64,000 nt of DNA, from assembly GCA_036897525.1 (NCBI GenBank), contig JAYMTJ010000046.1:1-64000 (forward strand), read 5' to 3'. Below, piece by piece: positions 36,518 to 50,360 of this stretch; within the stretch, counting starts at the first letter, position 1, and every line of letters starts with the position of its first letter. The notes beneath the pieces were generated by a model that was not told the origin of the DNA, did no database searches, and saw only the letters and a list, made by a program, of their open reading frames with translations. The position numbers and the translations under genes are program-made. Source of the stretch: Pelargonium x hortorum. Its lineage: Eukaryota > Streptophyta > Magnoliopsida > Geraniales > Geraniaceae.

Positions 36518-36538
36518 CTAAGACTCTTTAACTTAACG
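36518..36538 (+). repeat. 21-base dispersed repeat, copy 1
   Basis: This 21-base sequence recurs exactly at 60028-60048, 23.5 kb away and in the same orientation. Flanks differ on both sides. An exact 21-mer pair is unlikely by chance in 64 kb of this composition. Confidence 0.85.
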
Positions 36539-39500
36539 CAGCATAAAAAAATAGGCGCAAGCATTTCATTATTAGGGGATCCTCCATTACTCTTAATACT
36601 TTTTATTCTAAATTTCAGATAGCCTTGATTGAAGCAAAGGGATCCCTTTTCTAGATTACATTAGGGCATGAAAATATATACTTAAGCTAACGTTCTTAGA
36701 GTGCCTAAAGAGCAAATTAAAAGTGAGTAAAATGTTAATGATAATTAATTAAAAAAACTTCTATGAAAAACAGTAAATATCTAAAACCTAGACCCGAAAA
36801 AGTTCTTTAACTTATATAAAAAAATAGAATTTAAATTCCTTTTTTTATACTCTATAGCGGCGGAGCCTCCCTCTAAGTGCAGTACTCATTTCCCTAAAAG
36901 GCATAATAGAATAGGAGAGATTCCTTATTATATAACCTTGTTCTGTCCTCTTGCGAAACAAGTAAAATTAGGCAATTTATTATACTCAGGGGTAGAGACT
37001 CCTTCTAACGAAATTTCCTAAAATTTAGGTGTTGATACGTAGTGTGGGGCCTCTTTTGCGCGGTATATAACTAAGGAAGTCCGTTTGAGTAGGTATTTAC
37101 TTTATTGTATAGAATACGTTTGACCGCGCTTAGAATTAGACTTTATTTGACTTACTAAAACCCCTAGTTCAATCTAGCTCTTGTTTATACTACACTAATA
37201 TTCCTAAATATTAAAAAAACCTTCAGTCCCTTTTGGGTAACAAACACCTCAGCTAACTATAGAGAACGAATATTTACGAATAATGAAGCGAATAAAGCAA
37301 GTATTACTCGTAGAAATTACTGTAAAAAGCAATTTCTGAAACCTAAACTCTGGCTCAAGTCAAGGAAACTCTTAATTCTAAAAGAAAGAAGCCTGGATCC
37401 TTTAGAGGATTCCTTTACTAAATATGTAGCAAAGAACCTCGTTAATCCTTTCCCAGTCAGTACAAGAGGTTAGGTTCATAACGCCCTCTTTTATCTGTTA
37501 TCTGTACACTTATTAACACTTAAAAAAAAGACCCATATTTTAAACCAAATTTCGATATACTTCGTGATTTTTCTTACTCAAACTCTAAAATATTCCAATA
37601 TTATAAATTGAGAGTACGGATAGAAACAAAAGAAATACATTTCAGAAAGGTAATAAATCATAATAACATACCCGAGAGTAAACCACTTATATATAAATAT
37701 AAACCCATAGTTTAAGACATGTTATAGGTTACAAAAAATGAGCATACAATTGCTGAGCTTGCTTTGTATACGTATTCTCTAGAACTTTCTAAGGGCCTTG
37801 TCAATGAAATTTTCTCTTTTAGATTAGTTGTACTCGCTCAAAGATACCTCACATATAAGATAAGTCTATCAAACGTGTACAGTTCACCTTGGGCCTGTTG
37901 TTCTACTGAAAGTCCTTTGTGTTTCTTTTCTATATTATAAAGAAAGAAGAAGTCTAAGTGCAAAGGATTCTAGGGCATTCATAGTTAACTATTAGAACAA
38001 AACAGGAGTCTTCAAAAGAAATGGCATAGGTTCGAATTATAAATTATTATATTATACAACCTATCTTTTTTTCACCAGCCTAACTTAGTTTATCAGATTA
38101 TTCGTAAATTTAACGTAAAATCCTTATTTCCCTTTTAGTAGAGTTATCTACCACGCATCAGATAATGCCCCACCTTTGAGACCTTTGTTATTATCCATGT
38201 TATCCTCAATAGGTAGTAGAAGTCTGTTAAAATTGCTCGGTATCCGCAATAAAAGCTCTGTATTGTACTGTACTTACAGGCAGTTTGCAGTCTTTACTTG
38301 CTTTGATATTTATATTAAATGCAACCACAATTATAAGTTTACGGAGTATTTTTCATTTAGAGAGAAGAGAAGAGGCCCCATTCAGAGGGACCGAGCCCCA
38401 AAACCATCTGAGACTTCGGGAGACCCTCAATTCTACGGAACAAACTGTGCCAAAGTATCCCTACCCTACAGAGTCAAACCCGATTCCTTATTGCTAAAAG
38501 AAAAGAGAGGTCTAAATCTAAATAAAGGGCTCAAAAAAATTTTTCTAGTTATTAAGTAGAGTATGCATCCTCATTAGCAGAGACTCTCAAAGTATCCCCT
38601 AAATTTAGTCTTTTTAGTGATTTAAATACAAGTAAATACAACTGCTATAAGATATTTATATAGACCACTGCTCGTCTAGATCATATAGAAGAGACCCCTC
38701 TTTGCAATGTAGATACATCTAAAGTACTTTTCAAAAATATATATAATATAGTTCTTGCAATAGGTCACAGACTCGCGCTATCCTATCTTAAGAAAGCAAG
38801 CATTTCTAGAATCGCAAGGAATCTGATATCTAAGGCAAATTGGCTATTCGGGTTTTCCAGCTGTTGTTAGATACAGGCTAACTGTAAGGGGATTCTAGAA
38901 TGCCTTTAAACGAACGCAAAATAGGTAAAGGTAAAGTAGTTTCCTTTAAGGAGTTTCATTTTAAGCCGAGATTCCCCATAAGATTTGTCTTGTACTTTCT
39001 CTATTTACAGTCCCAGACAAGATACTATTAAAAAAAGCATAACATGGGGAAACCCCTTTTTTGTTAATATTTCCCGGGCCTAACTAGGATTTGTTCCTAG
39101 TTTGTACTCGGATTAGGAGCTCCCACTTAGAGTCTATGAATGAATAGAGTGCTTTATTACCCACTACCTCTAAAATTTTTACAGACCTAGAAAACAGAGA
39201 GCAGCTATCCGTTATTAAAATGAAATTAAGCTTTCCCTTAGGATTTCTATGAATCCTTTGCTGGAGATATAGGGTGATACAAAAGCAGAGCAGAAGGGCA
39301 TAGCATAATAAAGAGGTCTCTCACGAATCAAAATGTACTGCAACTCTGCTCCTGTTAGACTAGAAAGCAAGCAATTCCGAATCAGATAATGAGGAGGTGG
39401 TAGTCCTAAATCCCACAAAACGGCTGTAATAAGGGGTTAAATAAGTCTATTGTGATAAGATAAGATTTTACTTTTGAAGTTTTCTTTTCCTCAAATAAAT

Positions 39501-40400
39501 ATCCAGTAGTTTAGATATAGAGTTCTTTCATAAGGCACTCGCGAAAGGGTATTTTGAATTTTTCAATATCATTAAGCTTCTGCTCATTTTAGAAATAAAT
39601 ACTATGTAAATGAAACAAACTTTGCACTAAAATGGAATAAGTGTACTCCCCTTATAGTTCTTAATTTTTATACCTTCGAATAGCTCCTCTCCCGCTGAGA
39701 AATTCTTTTTAACTGCTCGCGAAAAACTTGTTTTTATGTGAGAAAAATTCTATATCTTTCTTTCTTTTCTGAGTCTTCCTGCTTTAACTGTACGAAGGCC
39801 ACACCACACAAAAAAAGCAAACTTAACTTAGTCTTTACTACGTAGAGGAGAGGTATCTTTTTTTAATATTCTGTGTAATTGACTCAAGGGATCCCTATAC
39901 TCCACAGGAATACTTCCTTTTCCACAAACTTATAGAAAACGGGTTCTAATTTCACCTCCTTATGTCTTCTCTAGTACATTTGTTTCTTAAATTAAGAGGA
40001 CCCCACTCACGGAGCAACTTTGCATCGCCGGTATATACCAAAAAAAGATGCAATGAAATATTTCATAAGCATTTATGAGAGTGTTCTTCATTTGAGAGTT
40101 CCCAGCTTTTTTTAAGCGCGAAACAAGGAAGCTCTATCATATTTAGGAGTACGAAGACCCATTAATTAGAACTCTACTTGTGCTAAACCCCTGTTACGTA
40201 GTATGCGCCTGTTCGCTCTAGAATTTCGTCCTAATTGAAGTCCTGGGCTAGCCCATTATTATATTAAATATTGAACCTGCTTTTGATTTATTAAAAACGG
40301 CTTTTCTACAACTTAAGTCATCAGATTGGGTATTGCCCCCTATTTTAGACCCTGGTAAGTCAATTACATTAACGAAGAAGGGTGCCAAAAAGCTCATCTC

Positions 40401-41500
40401 TCTGTCAACTTATTCATTTCCAGAGTAGCTCTATCTTAAACAACGGATGGGGAACTTGGATTTCATACCAGCTTTGTCTTCTATTTCTATCCGTTTAGAC
40501 AAGAACTAAACAGAACAAAGTATTGACTCCTTGCAATCCCAAAAGAATAGGATGCTTTGACTCTTTTCTTCTTCAATTGATAGTCAGTTGATAACAGAAT
40601 CTTTTTTACTGGATAATTAGTAACTGTAACTATATTATCTGAGGCTCTCACTCTCAATAGTGGAATAAAAAGTACTATCCGCTAAAGAAAGATATGTTGA
40701 TTTAGTAATGCCTTAAGCCACTCAGCCATTTTTTCCCTCAAGTGTCCGGTATACTAGGCAGCCCTTAAATATATATAATATATACTTTGATTTATTCCTT
40801 TACTAAGTGATTTCAATTACTCTTTTTTTTTGAGCTTTATTTTAGATTTAGAGTTTTGTATGTGACTTGCTCCTTAGTTCCTTCAGACAAGCTACACTTG
40901 CCACCTCACTTTCTTCCTCTTGTTATTGTAGTTCTTTTCTCTCGTTTAGTTCTTGTTTCTGAGTTCCTTGTCTTGTTGAGGGAATTTTGACTTCTTGGGT
41001 TAGGAGTTTAGACTATATCTGAATACCACTCTACAGGGGCTTACCTCTCGTCCGGACCCTCGGCTTCTATCCTAGTAACCAAGCACAAGAAAAGCCCTAA
41101 AATCCAAAATAAGTGCAATGCAATAGATATAGGGTAACCGAAGCCCTTAGGCTTTTTGGTTTCTATTCCTTGAGTCTTTGTCTGGTTGTTTTGCTTCTGG
41201 AACTCATTAAAATGAAATATAAGTACGTATTTTGTATATAATAAGGGAAATCTGGGGTTTTCCTTAAGTGTATCTCTCTATATTTATTTGTACTACTTTC
41301 CTTTGTTAGTTATCCTGGATATTCGTTTTCTGTATTAGGAATTGGTAAAAATGAGGAGGAGTGTCTTAAAAGCAGTCTAAATCAGGGATAGAATCTAGAA
41401 ATTACGTACTTCTCTTTGACTTTTAAGACTTATGCTTACCCTTTTATTGAAATTCTAGTTAGGAACGAAAGGTTAGTTATAATCTTTGTGCAGCGTAGAG
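40401..41500. other. Island 7: dyad-poor, pyrimidine-rich spacer
   Basis: The plus strand here is rich in CTT, TTC and TTG words (for example around 40860-41000), and GC dyads are few. Similar pyrimidine-rich text occurs near 20770-20860. No open frame over 60 codons and no RNA gene is seen. Confidence 0.4.
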
Positions 41501-43250
41501 CCTTAGGACCTATATAAGGACTTTGAATCTAAATATAGCAGAGGAGGGTAAAATGACTAAAATTCAAGGAAACAAAAGCTCCGTGTATAATATAAGTGGT
41601 ATACCAAGGATAGAATGTAATCTTTATAGTATCTCCTACAATACAACAAGAAACCGAGAGGCGAGTTGAGGGCATTCCTTCTTTCTTACAAAAGCCATTG
41701 TAAACCCGGAAATTTTATTCATAAAAATTAATGAAACTAATAAAAAGCTTTACTTATGTCTGTGCAAGCAAGATTACACTCTTTAAAGATAAAGAAAAGA
41801 CCGGGGATTCAATTATTTAGAATCCGACTCTTATTCGGGGCCCTTCAGTACCTTTTTAACCTTTTCCCAATCTTAATTATCTCTGAATTCGACTTTACAA
41901 GTGTCCTTATTGAGGGGTTTTCGCTAAAACACATTTTCCATCTTTATTACTCTACTCCTCGTTATACTAAGGCGAGCCTAAAAGCTACTTTTCAAGAAAA
42001 GGAATTGTTCTAAAATAGCCGTACTTTTTTTGTATAAGAGTTCTCCTCTAGTAAAGTCCACCTTTACCTCCCTCAAAAAGATCTCCCTATCCGGAGTTCC
42101 AAGATAACGGTGGTTTCATATCTTCTGTCAAGTGTCAAGTTAAATGTTGCCTGAAAAGGTTTCTCGACCTGGTTACCTTTAGCTAATACAAAGTTTCTTA
42201 ACCTAAATGTTGAAGAAAGACGCTCGGCTTGCCAGTTTTTTTAAGATAAGGTAAGGGGTTTGGGCGAGAGAGGTTGTAAATGCAGTATCATTATGTTGCT
42301 CCTTAGGTATTCATAATAAAAATGAACTTAGAGCTCCTATAGTTTTAGACATAAAAAAGAAATTGTGGTAGTCGAAACAAGTCGAGATTCTGTGAAAAGG
42401 GCTCCCCTTTTCCTTATTTGTTTTCTTTTGTTGGTTACGGCAGGGTCAAACGAGGCGTAGTGTATGTAGAGCGGCGCTAGAAAGTGTCCATATTGCGTCC
42501 TTCATTAAGCCGGAGCTGGTAGGCAATATCACTTAACAAATAAAAGAGTCTAATCTAAACAAGGTTATAGCAATAAAGCGCCCTTAGTTACCCAGCCGGA
42601 TCTCGATATATTTGGGAATAACCCGTCTGGACTAATACTTAAAAATAGAAAAAAAGGTACTTTATCCAGAATCCTTATAAAAGTAAAGAATACTTTTCCT
42701 GTAATCTGAGTAGCCTTGAACCTACAAAAGCTTGTCTGAATGCATTTACTTTTGTTTTCAATTTCATTATGTTATTAAAAAGGAGTCCTTTCTAGAAGGA
42801 ATTCTTCCGATAAGGGTGCAAAAATGTATAACACTAATAATGAGTGTAGCCCCTTGTGTCCTTAAAAGGAGTTTTAGTTATAGAATATTATTGGAAAGAA
42901 GTAAATACTTAAATCTGCACTGGGTTCCGTATTAGAACTTTTTATTAAAAAAGGTAGATATGATTGATAGAATGTATTTCTCAAAGTTGTTCTCATAATG
43001 ATTACTTACAGTAGCTGAAAGTTTATTATACAATTTTAGAAGAGCAGAGTAGAAGGGGCTCGTTAGTAAAGAAGTGATATGCCCTAAAGGTTAACGCGGA
43101 GTTACTTATTATATTAGAGCATTACATCGAAAAAGATCCGTTCTAGATTCTAGTAAATACATTCTGATAAGGATCATATACTAACACTTCTTATACAGCC
43201 TCTTTAATGCTCTACACAAATTGAATGACTCTTTATAAGTTATTATAAGG
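41501..43250. other. Non-coding background block 8
   Basis: GC-dyad texture, for example GGGCCC at 41838-41843. Plus-strand frames of 85 (41756-42013) and 67 codons (42732-42935) are within chance length and show no known motif. Confidence 0.5.
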
Positions 43251-45600
43251 ACTTAGGACTGTATTGCACGAATTGTATACTGATTCCCTCTGTCACAATA
43301 GATAAACTATTACCTTAGAATATCTTCCAGAACTAGAACTACCACCAATCCATCCTGAACAAACCATGAATCTCAACATAAGCTCTAAACTCTTATCTAC
43401 AACAAAATCTTAAACGAACAATGAATCAAGAAGATACTATTCTAGTTATTAATGAGGACAAACAAATCAAAATGAAAAGATCCAGAGAAAGGAAGAACTG
43501 AAACTCCTCACAAACTTCCTAATAATAAGACCCATCTTAGTAAAGAAACCGATAGGTATCCTCTTTAGCGAACTCTACAAATGGGAAAGACCATGCAACT
43601 TCTTATCGACTTACTTGTTTGCTTACTTCCTATACCTCTAATACCTCTCGCTTTTGACAGTCTAACTCATAAACCCTTGAAATCCGGTGTAGCGCTTGTC
43701 TTAGCGAGCGAAGGAATTGTAGCTTTGTCTTAATGACCCTGTTTCTATTCTTGAGAGTCGAGTCCTATAAAGAAAATAAATAGAATTGACTATAATTTAC
43801 CTGAGGTGAGGATTATACCAAAGCAGTCTATAAGTACAATATTATCTCCATACCCGATATACTAAGACTCTATTTATACACATTTTTCTTACAGTTTCAA
43901 AGAGTAAAGTCGACTACCTTTGGCTTTTTTCTGTGTCTTGTGCATTCTAATATTTGATATTTGACTCATTTTGGACCCTTTAAATGCCCTGAAGGCTAGC
44001 GCAAGGAGAAAGTAAGTAGGAAATTCTAACTATAGAAAACCCGCAGAGCTTGTACTAAGAGTATCCTTTTGTTTGGCAGAAAGATAGTCAAGCTTCTACT
44101 TTCTATTCGGTTAAGACCCTGTAAGATTCAAAGTTATGAAACTACTGTCACAAGAAAAGAAGTCTTAGAGCCTATATTAAAGTCAAGAGTTTATTTATGA
44201 GTATGAGTATCTTACTGGACCCGCTCCTTCTTACTTAAGTAGAAAATCAAGTAAGAATTAATAAAAAGAAGAATCAGTAAGCCTCAAAAGCATAAGTTTT
44301 GAAATGACTCTGGCTGAATCTGTTTGCTTATGAAAACTAATGACACTTAGGAGCCCGCTTACCGGGTATAAATAAGCTGTTAATTTTATCCTTTTGTAAT
44401 TTGTTTGGGATTGAGTAAAGGAGAGTACTCTATTATCGACCTGGATGCGTGCCTTTTATTCCGACAAGGCTTAGCTTAAAGTGTGCTAAAATGCAAACTG
44501 TGTTATATCCTGGAATCTGTACCTAAAGATTAATAACGGAAGTAAGCATCCATTTAGAAAGAAACTCCTTAGTCCGTACAGGTATTGAAAATCTTACCTA
44601 TTCTTAATATAAAGGATATAAAAGAGAGTCTCAGTGAAAGAAATTTCCACAAGCAACAAGAACAAAACTTCAGGTAAGTTATTTAAAACTAGTACCAAAG
44701 ACAAGTCAAGAATTAGTACTACCAAAACCAAGTCAAGCTTACTGTCAATCCCTTAGTAAGAATGAAGTAAGAAAAAAGGAAATCCCTAACCGAATAAGTA
44801 CAATAGCAACTCCTTTTACAATCCTTAAAGTACATTTTCAAGGTTAGAAGTCAACAAAGCACACTTCCATCATGGATCCGCCTGCCTTTGTTCAGATCCA
44901 AGGGAAGATTTATCTTGGCTCGTGAATACCCCTGAAACAAGTCACCCAATTCCTATCTTACCCCTTGTTTTCATTCGTAGGAAATGTTTACAAGACTCAC
45001 GAAGTAGGAACCTCCCATTCATTTCATTAGGGCGGGTACACCCTGTTTATCCATTATGGAAATTCTTTTCATGTGGCAGAAAATTTGACTTGTCAAAGTC
45101 TAAAAAAGATAGAACAATCCATTCTAACTGACTCTGACTCTTCTTTTACTTTACTTTTAGGCAAGCTTTAGATTGGAATCCTAGACCACGTATTACAAGA
45201 AAGAGTGTGTTCTTTGCAAGACTATGTTTACGTGCTCCGGTTTCCTATGTGATACTGAACAGAAACAAGAATCGCTTATATCAAATAAATAAGAGTTTAT
45301 AGTGTATGCTTACCTTAGAAAAGGGTTAGACTCTGTCTCTTTTTTTTGATCGATCACTGTTTGTATTACTTATCATTTTGCAGGTTCAAATCGGTTCATT
45401 ACTGTACTGGGATTTTGTGGAGAACTCTGAGAAGCTGGGTTGGTACAAGACGACTGATTCCGGTCAACCAACCTCTATTTTAAGGAAAGGACAAGCCTAT
45501 GAATCTAGTATAGTTTCCGCTTCTTTGTTAGGAATAAAGTATATAGGATACTCTGCACCTTCACTAGAATCACTAGGTAGGATTTTCTCGAGAAATTAAT
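43251..45600. other. Island 8: dyad-poor spacer
   Basis: GC dyads are rare, with one GGATCC near 44874. Plus-strand frames of 69 (44922-45131) and 73 codons (45378-45599) occur without recognisable domains. Composition is closer to ordinary plant mitochondrial spacer than the neighbouring blocks are; this is a judgement from word use, not a measured value. Confidence 0.45.
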
Positions 45601-46666
45601 TAAGAGCCCTAATTATTCAATGCCTAAAGTCGCTATGGAGATACCTAAGACAAGTAAAACCAGAATTCCGCCATTAATCCCTTGCAGCTTATTTAGAATA
45701 GAGAGAGTAGCCTCAAAAATATCCAGTGTATTTAGACCTAAAGGTAATAAGTACAAACTCCTTGAAATTTCACTTATTTCAGCCCAAAGATCCAAATAAA
45801 ATATAAGAGAGGGGATTTAAGCAGCCTTTTTTTCATTTCATTTATGGAATCCAGTATATAAATAAATAGCCATGGAAAGGAGCTATCTAGAATACGATAA
45901 ATTTTATAACTAAAGCGGGATAAAATGAAACGCGTTATCGTGGGTTCCAATCCTGTTGCTTAAATTCTGTGCCATTTTGTCAGTATGCTTTACTTAGGTT
46001 TATAAGTTTGTAAGTCATTCTACTAAAAAGTATTCTTTGGTATAGATAGTATTTTCCAAACGGTATCCCTTGTTTATTCAGAGGACTCACTATATCTTCA
46101 AATATTTAAAGAAATCTTATGTAGCTAGAAAAACGGGATTACTTTTTACTCCCGAAAAAATCTAGTTATGACAGACAAGAGCATTTCCGAACGTAGAAAT
46201 CTTGATAATTAAAACAAACCTAAAAAACCGAGACTTCTTGTAACTAAAATAGAAATAGTTTACATACCCTTTAGGATAGGAAGAAAACCTAAAACCTAAG
46301 GTAACCTTAGATAGTTTCGGAAACAGTTCAGATAATTTTATCCAGTTGATGAGCAAAATAGCGCAAATACGTATTTATTGTAGTTACTTTTTTTAGTTGT
46401 AAATCGATCCTTGAAGAGTCAGATTTTAGATGAGATGAAAACAGATTTCGGGTATACTGACCTATAGTTTATAAAATCAGAGTGGTACAGAAAATTTATA
46501 TCTTACTGAGATTTTAAACCCTCATAGCATTTGTAAACATTGATGATAAAAGTATAGAAACGAGCCTTATTCTTGTCTTGAAAGTAAATTCAGAAAATAC
46601 TGAACTACGACTTTTTATCCGCAATTTACTTAGTCTAGCAAACATGTCTTGTGAGATTAATAGGAT

Positions 46667-46678
46667 AGGGAGCTCCCT
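46667..46678. repeat. 12-base palindrome AGGGAGCTCCCT
   Basis: A perfect inverted repeat of the background dyad class, next to a poly-A run. Confidence 0.8.
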
Positions 46679-47080
46679 TAAAAAAAAAGACTATAGAATC
46701 TGAAAAATCCTTGTCCCTAATAGCTTTGTTAAACTGAGTGGAAACCACGTCTAACTCTAGTTATTTTATATATATCCCCGTTGTAGGAGGCAACTCGAAA
46801 TTTGTAGAGTGTAACATAACATTAGGACTTTAGTGTGAATTCAGTATTCTAAAAATTTCCTTTTCGAAATGCTGTGGAGTCGCTTTGCGTTGGAACATAA
46901 GATATTATATAACAAAAAAGGAAGTCCTTCAAAGGTACCGTTTTCTGGAAATTTTTTTTAGAACCTATTCTCGGGAACTTCTCCTACTCCTGAACTGCGC
47001 ATATATTAAATAAACGATTTTATTTTATGGTTTGCTTATGAAAAAATATTATGGAAAGAATTTATTATATTGAATTCTTA

Positions 47081-47099
47081 GTTGAGAGTTCCTCTCAAC
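47081..47099. repeat. Perfect 8 bp hairpin
   Basis: GTTGAGAG (47081-47088) pairs with CTCTCAAC (47092-47099) across a three-base TTC loop. It is the longest uninterrupted short-loop stem I found in the background blocks. It shows that the GC dyads can be the cores of real hairpins. Confidence 0.8.
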
Positions 47100-48440
47100 A
47101 TCTGAAAACCTGCGTTAAAAGCTTTATAATGTAGCAAACTTTGGTACTTAAACGAGTACTTGTATTTTGATTGATACCTTATTTAGGTAGGGAAATCCCT
47201 GAGTTTTCTTTATACTGGGCATGTCGGATAAATTTTAGTTTCATTCTCGGCATAGTTTAGGATACACGTGTATCTCCTAATTTGGTGCTATTTGTTCCTC
47301 TAAAAGTCCGGGACTCCGCCCGCACGCAGTTCCTAAACTTCAATAGGATAAGAATTTCGATATATCTTACTTATCTTTTAGGGGTACTTATAGCTTTTTA
47401 CTTTACGTAGCCCTTTCCATAAAAGCCGAGGATACTTGACTAAAAATTTTGAGCCCGCAGACTCCTTTTTACCGGCCGTACAAGACTTTCAAGATCTCAC
47501 CAACTGAGGGTAAGTGGGAATTTAACCTTTGTATACCCGCAGTAAAGATCTAAAGTCTGGTTTACTCTTCCTTAATCTAAATATGGAGTCTACATCCGAA
47601 GAGCATAATGGTAGTAGGTTCAACACTTGTAGTGTTTCGTACTCCGTCTCTCATCTGACCTGTATATGAACAATCTCTTAGGTAGAAGTCAATAAAATGA
47701 ATTCTTCACGCCTATCCGAGTTAAAGTAAGGTTTTAAAACTAAAATAAAGTAATAAAGTGGGGCAGTGCGTTCTCAAGTAGAAAAAAAGCAAAAGCTAGT
47801 GCAAATACCGGATATCTCTTATCTGATATAGTACGGGGAAGCTGCGTCTAAGAAATGACTCAAATAGAACTTCAAAGTAAACTACGACTTAGAAAAAACT
47901 GTAGGTAATCCGCTTCCTTTAATTCTAAAAATGTCTATGAAACGACAATTAAACTAAAGACTTTCCTCGGATCTATCTAACGAAACATAGATGATAAATA
48001 GACCTTTTGATCCCCTATGTATACCTATAAATTAGTAAGTATTAGAAGATAGTAGTATAATCAGAAAATAGCTAGGAGCTGAAACCAAAAAATGACTCTC
48101 TTTTCGAGCGGGTCAACAAAACCACTTAAACTCCTACTTCAAAATTCTAGGTAATTCAACTAACTATATTAAAGCCTAAATGTTAAATACTTAGTAACAA
48201 GAAAGACTTATATTGTCTTGATTTTAGAGAGTAGCCTGCATTCCTAATGGATCCTATTTTTTTTGCTAGGATCAATCGCAATATTCGGGAATTTCGAGTT
48301 TTAGCTACAAATTAAAGCCCTTAAAACAAACACTAAGCTTTAAGTAAATATCGGTTTTTTTTTTACTCTTATATTATAAAACTGAGCTTTGAACTTCAAC
48401 TAACACCCAATCCGTTATAGTACGGGATACCTGTTGACAA

Positions 48441-48760
48441 AGACTAAATAGAATTGCTAAGTATAGTTGCTACAATAACTAGGCTACGAGAGAAAGACCT
48501 ATACCGATAAGATTAAGGCTGGAGTTATCACGAAGAGTAATACTTTTAAGGTAGCTCTCAGGATGCAGAGTCTAGCTCTGAGGTTAGGTAGGTCTCAGGA
48601 ACTGGGTCTTTTTAAGATGAAGTTGAAGTAGCTAAGAGGAAGGCGTAAGGGTTGCTTGTTCCTTTGTTTTATCTTTCTCGGGGTTTTAATAAGTGTTTGG
48701 GGATTAGAACCTCTGTTAATTCTTAGTTCTCTAGTCTTTTTTGAGGAAAGATTAAATAGT
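48441..48760. other. Island 9: short dyad-poor insert
   Basis: About 300 bases of AAG, TAG and CTC word texture like islands 1 and 6 interrupt the dyad background. There is no open frame and no exact long repeat to the other islands that I can see. Confidence 0.35.
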
Positions 48761-50334
48761 GGGTCCTTAAGATTATATTGAATACGAATTCTTTACTCTA
48801 ACAAGTTCTGAAGCAACTCCCCCCTTTTCTGTAGCTTATAGACTAGAAACAAGAAGTTTGTTAATGAACTTCCCTTAGTTTTTTATATTACACTTAATAA
48901 GGTTCTCACTTGCAGCCTTGTTTAGAGAGCCTCAATTCCTTATGGTAAAGAGTCGCCGGTACCGCCATACAGTATTACTTCGACGTGCATCTAATACTTA
49001 TAGAGGTTCAAATAAATTACTCGATAACGAAATCCCTCGGCACTCCTTGTGTATATCTAAAATAGGGAATACTAAACATTAAAAGCCGCGGATTTTTTTT
49101 CTCACGAGCAATCCCTTAGCAGCAGTAGTTTATAGATCTCCGGGCAAGTCTTTTCCTTCTATTTAAATAGACAAACTTTAAAATTATATGCCCTCTTGTA
49201 TTTTTTGTGTGAAAGCTTGCCTTAACAGCTTAACAGGGAGTTGTATACGATTCTGAGAGAACAGAACCACGCTATTGGGTAAAAGAGTTTTTTTTGAAGC
49301 CTAAATAAAATAAAAGTCCCCCTCTTTCATTTAGTTTTAGTGCTTAAACATTAATAACTTAATCAAGTAAAGGCGAGTAGCTAGGATTAAATATTAAAAG
49401 TTTTGGGAATTTTATGCCTAGTTATAGGGTTCTACTCACGAAAGAGGCTTGCATTGCAAGTCATATATTCCAGAGATGCCTTAAAGAAGCTCCAATCCAA
49501 TAAGTAATGTAAATAGAGGGTTAACAAAATAAAATTGCCGCGTTCCTCTTATTTTTATTGTCGTTGTTAAAAAAAACTTTGTTAAAGGGTTTTTCTTTGA
49601 ATTCAAAAGCGTGGTTTTAGTTAGTTTTGGCTTTGCGCAGTACTCCATTTACTTTGTTAGCTTAAAGAAAAAAAATGCATTTTAAATTGAAGATTTTTTT
49701 TTACTTATCAAAGGTCCTTAGTTAAGTTTCCTTTATAGTAAACAGCAGTGAGAATACATTATGAATTCAAAATACTAGCTATAAAAAAAATTAAGGAAGT
49801 GTCCTGAGGGTAGACCCCTCTATGCTGTTTATTGTACTCAGTCAGCCAATTCTTTATGGGGAAAACACCAAGTAAGTAGTTAGTTGTCACTTACTTATGA
49901 GTGAATTTACAGGAGTTCCCGTAGAGGATAAATAGAAAAACTCTCGTAATAGGAAATCGCGTATTACTTTACTTATTTATTATAAAAATCTCTCAGCACT
50001 TACTTAATTCCGGGACAAAAGAATCCTCCTCCGAAAAACTATATAGAGGGAAGGAAGAACTCGCAACTGAGGCACAAAAAAAGTGCTTTGCTAAGGCTTT
50101 CTCCTTTTCCAATAAGTGGGGTTCCGTGGACAAATATAACATCATATAATATACTCCTTAAGCTATTTTCCTCTCGTAGCTCAAGATTTTGATTTGTATC
50201 AAACCGGTCAGAAACCTTGTCATCCATATAAAAAAAACATATAAAATGAAGAGGGCATAACCAGTATTTTAACACAAGCTTTAGCGGGCCCTTGTTAAAT
50301 TTCTCTTCTAGATTTAAGGAAGCCTGTTGTAGGG

Positions 50335-50360
50335 GGCCTTTTTCGTAAGCTAAAACTCGT
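50335..50360 (+). repeat. 26-base dispersed repeat, copy 1
   Basis: Begins GGCCTTTTTCGTAAGC. It matches 56705-56730 at 24 of 26 positions in the same orientation, 6.4 kb away, with unrelated flanks. Confidence 0.8.

Larger units (their letters stand above)
35131..40400. other. Non-coding background block 7
   Basis: GC-dyad texture, with AAAGGGATCCCTTT at 36636-36649, AGGGATCCCT at 39887-39896 and GGGG-AAA-CCCC at 39046-39056. It holds the tRNA-like relic at 35741-35826 and a composite hairpin at 36305-36344. It also has the window's longest open frame (127 codons, 38176-38559), which I judge not demonstrably coding. Confidence 0.55.
45601..48440. other. Non-coding background block 9, strong dyad periodicity
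   Basis: This block shows the dyad spacing most clearly. Centres lie near 46672, 46924, 46977, 47090, 47195, 47315 and 47385, so successive gaps over the last five are about 113, 105, 120 and 70 bases. Frames of 60-64 codons on the minus strand (45613-45795, 46162-46356) are hydrophobic or nondescript and not called. Confidence 0.55.

Noticed and set aside
38176-38559. Longest open frame, 127 codons, overlapped by a 70-codon frame in another phase.
   Set aside because: No recognisable domain, hydrophobicity pattern or start signal. At this base composition a single frame of this length is plausible by chance. It includes a locally GC-rich patch that lowers stop frequency.
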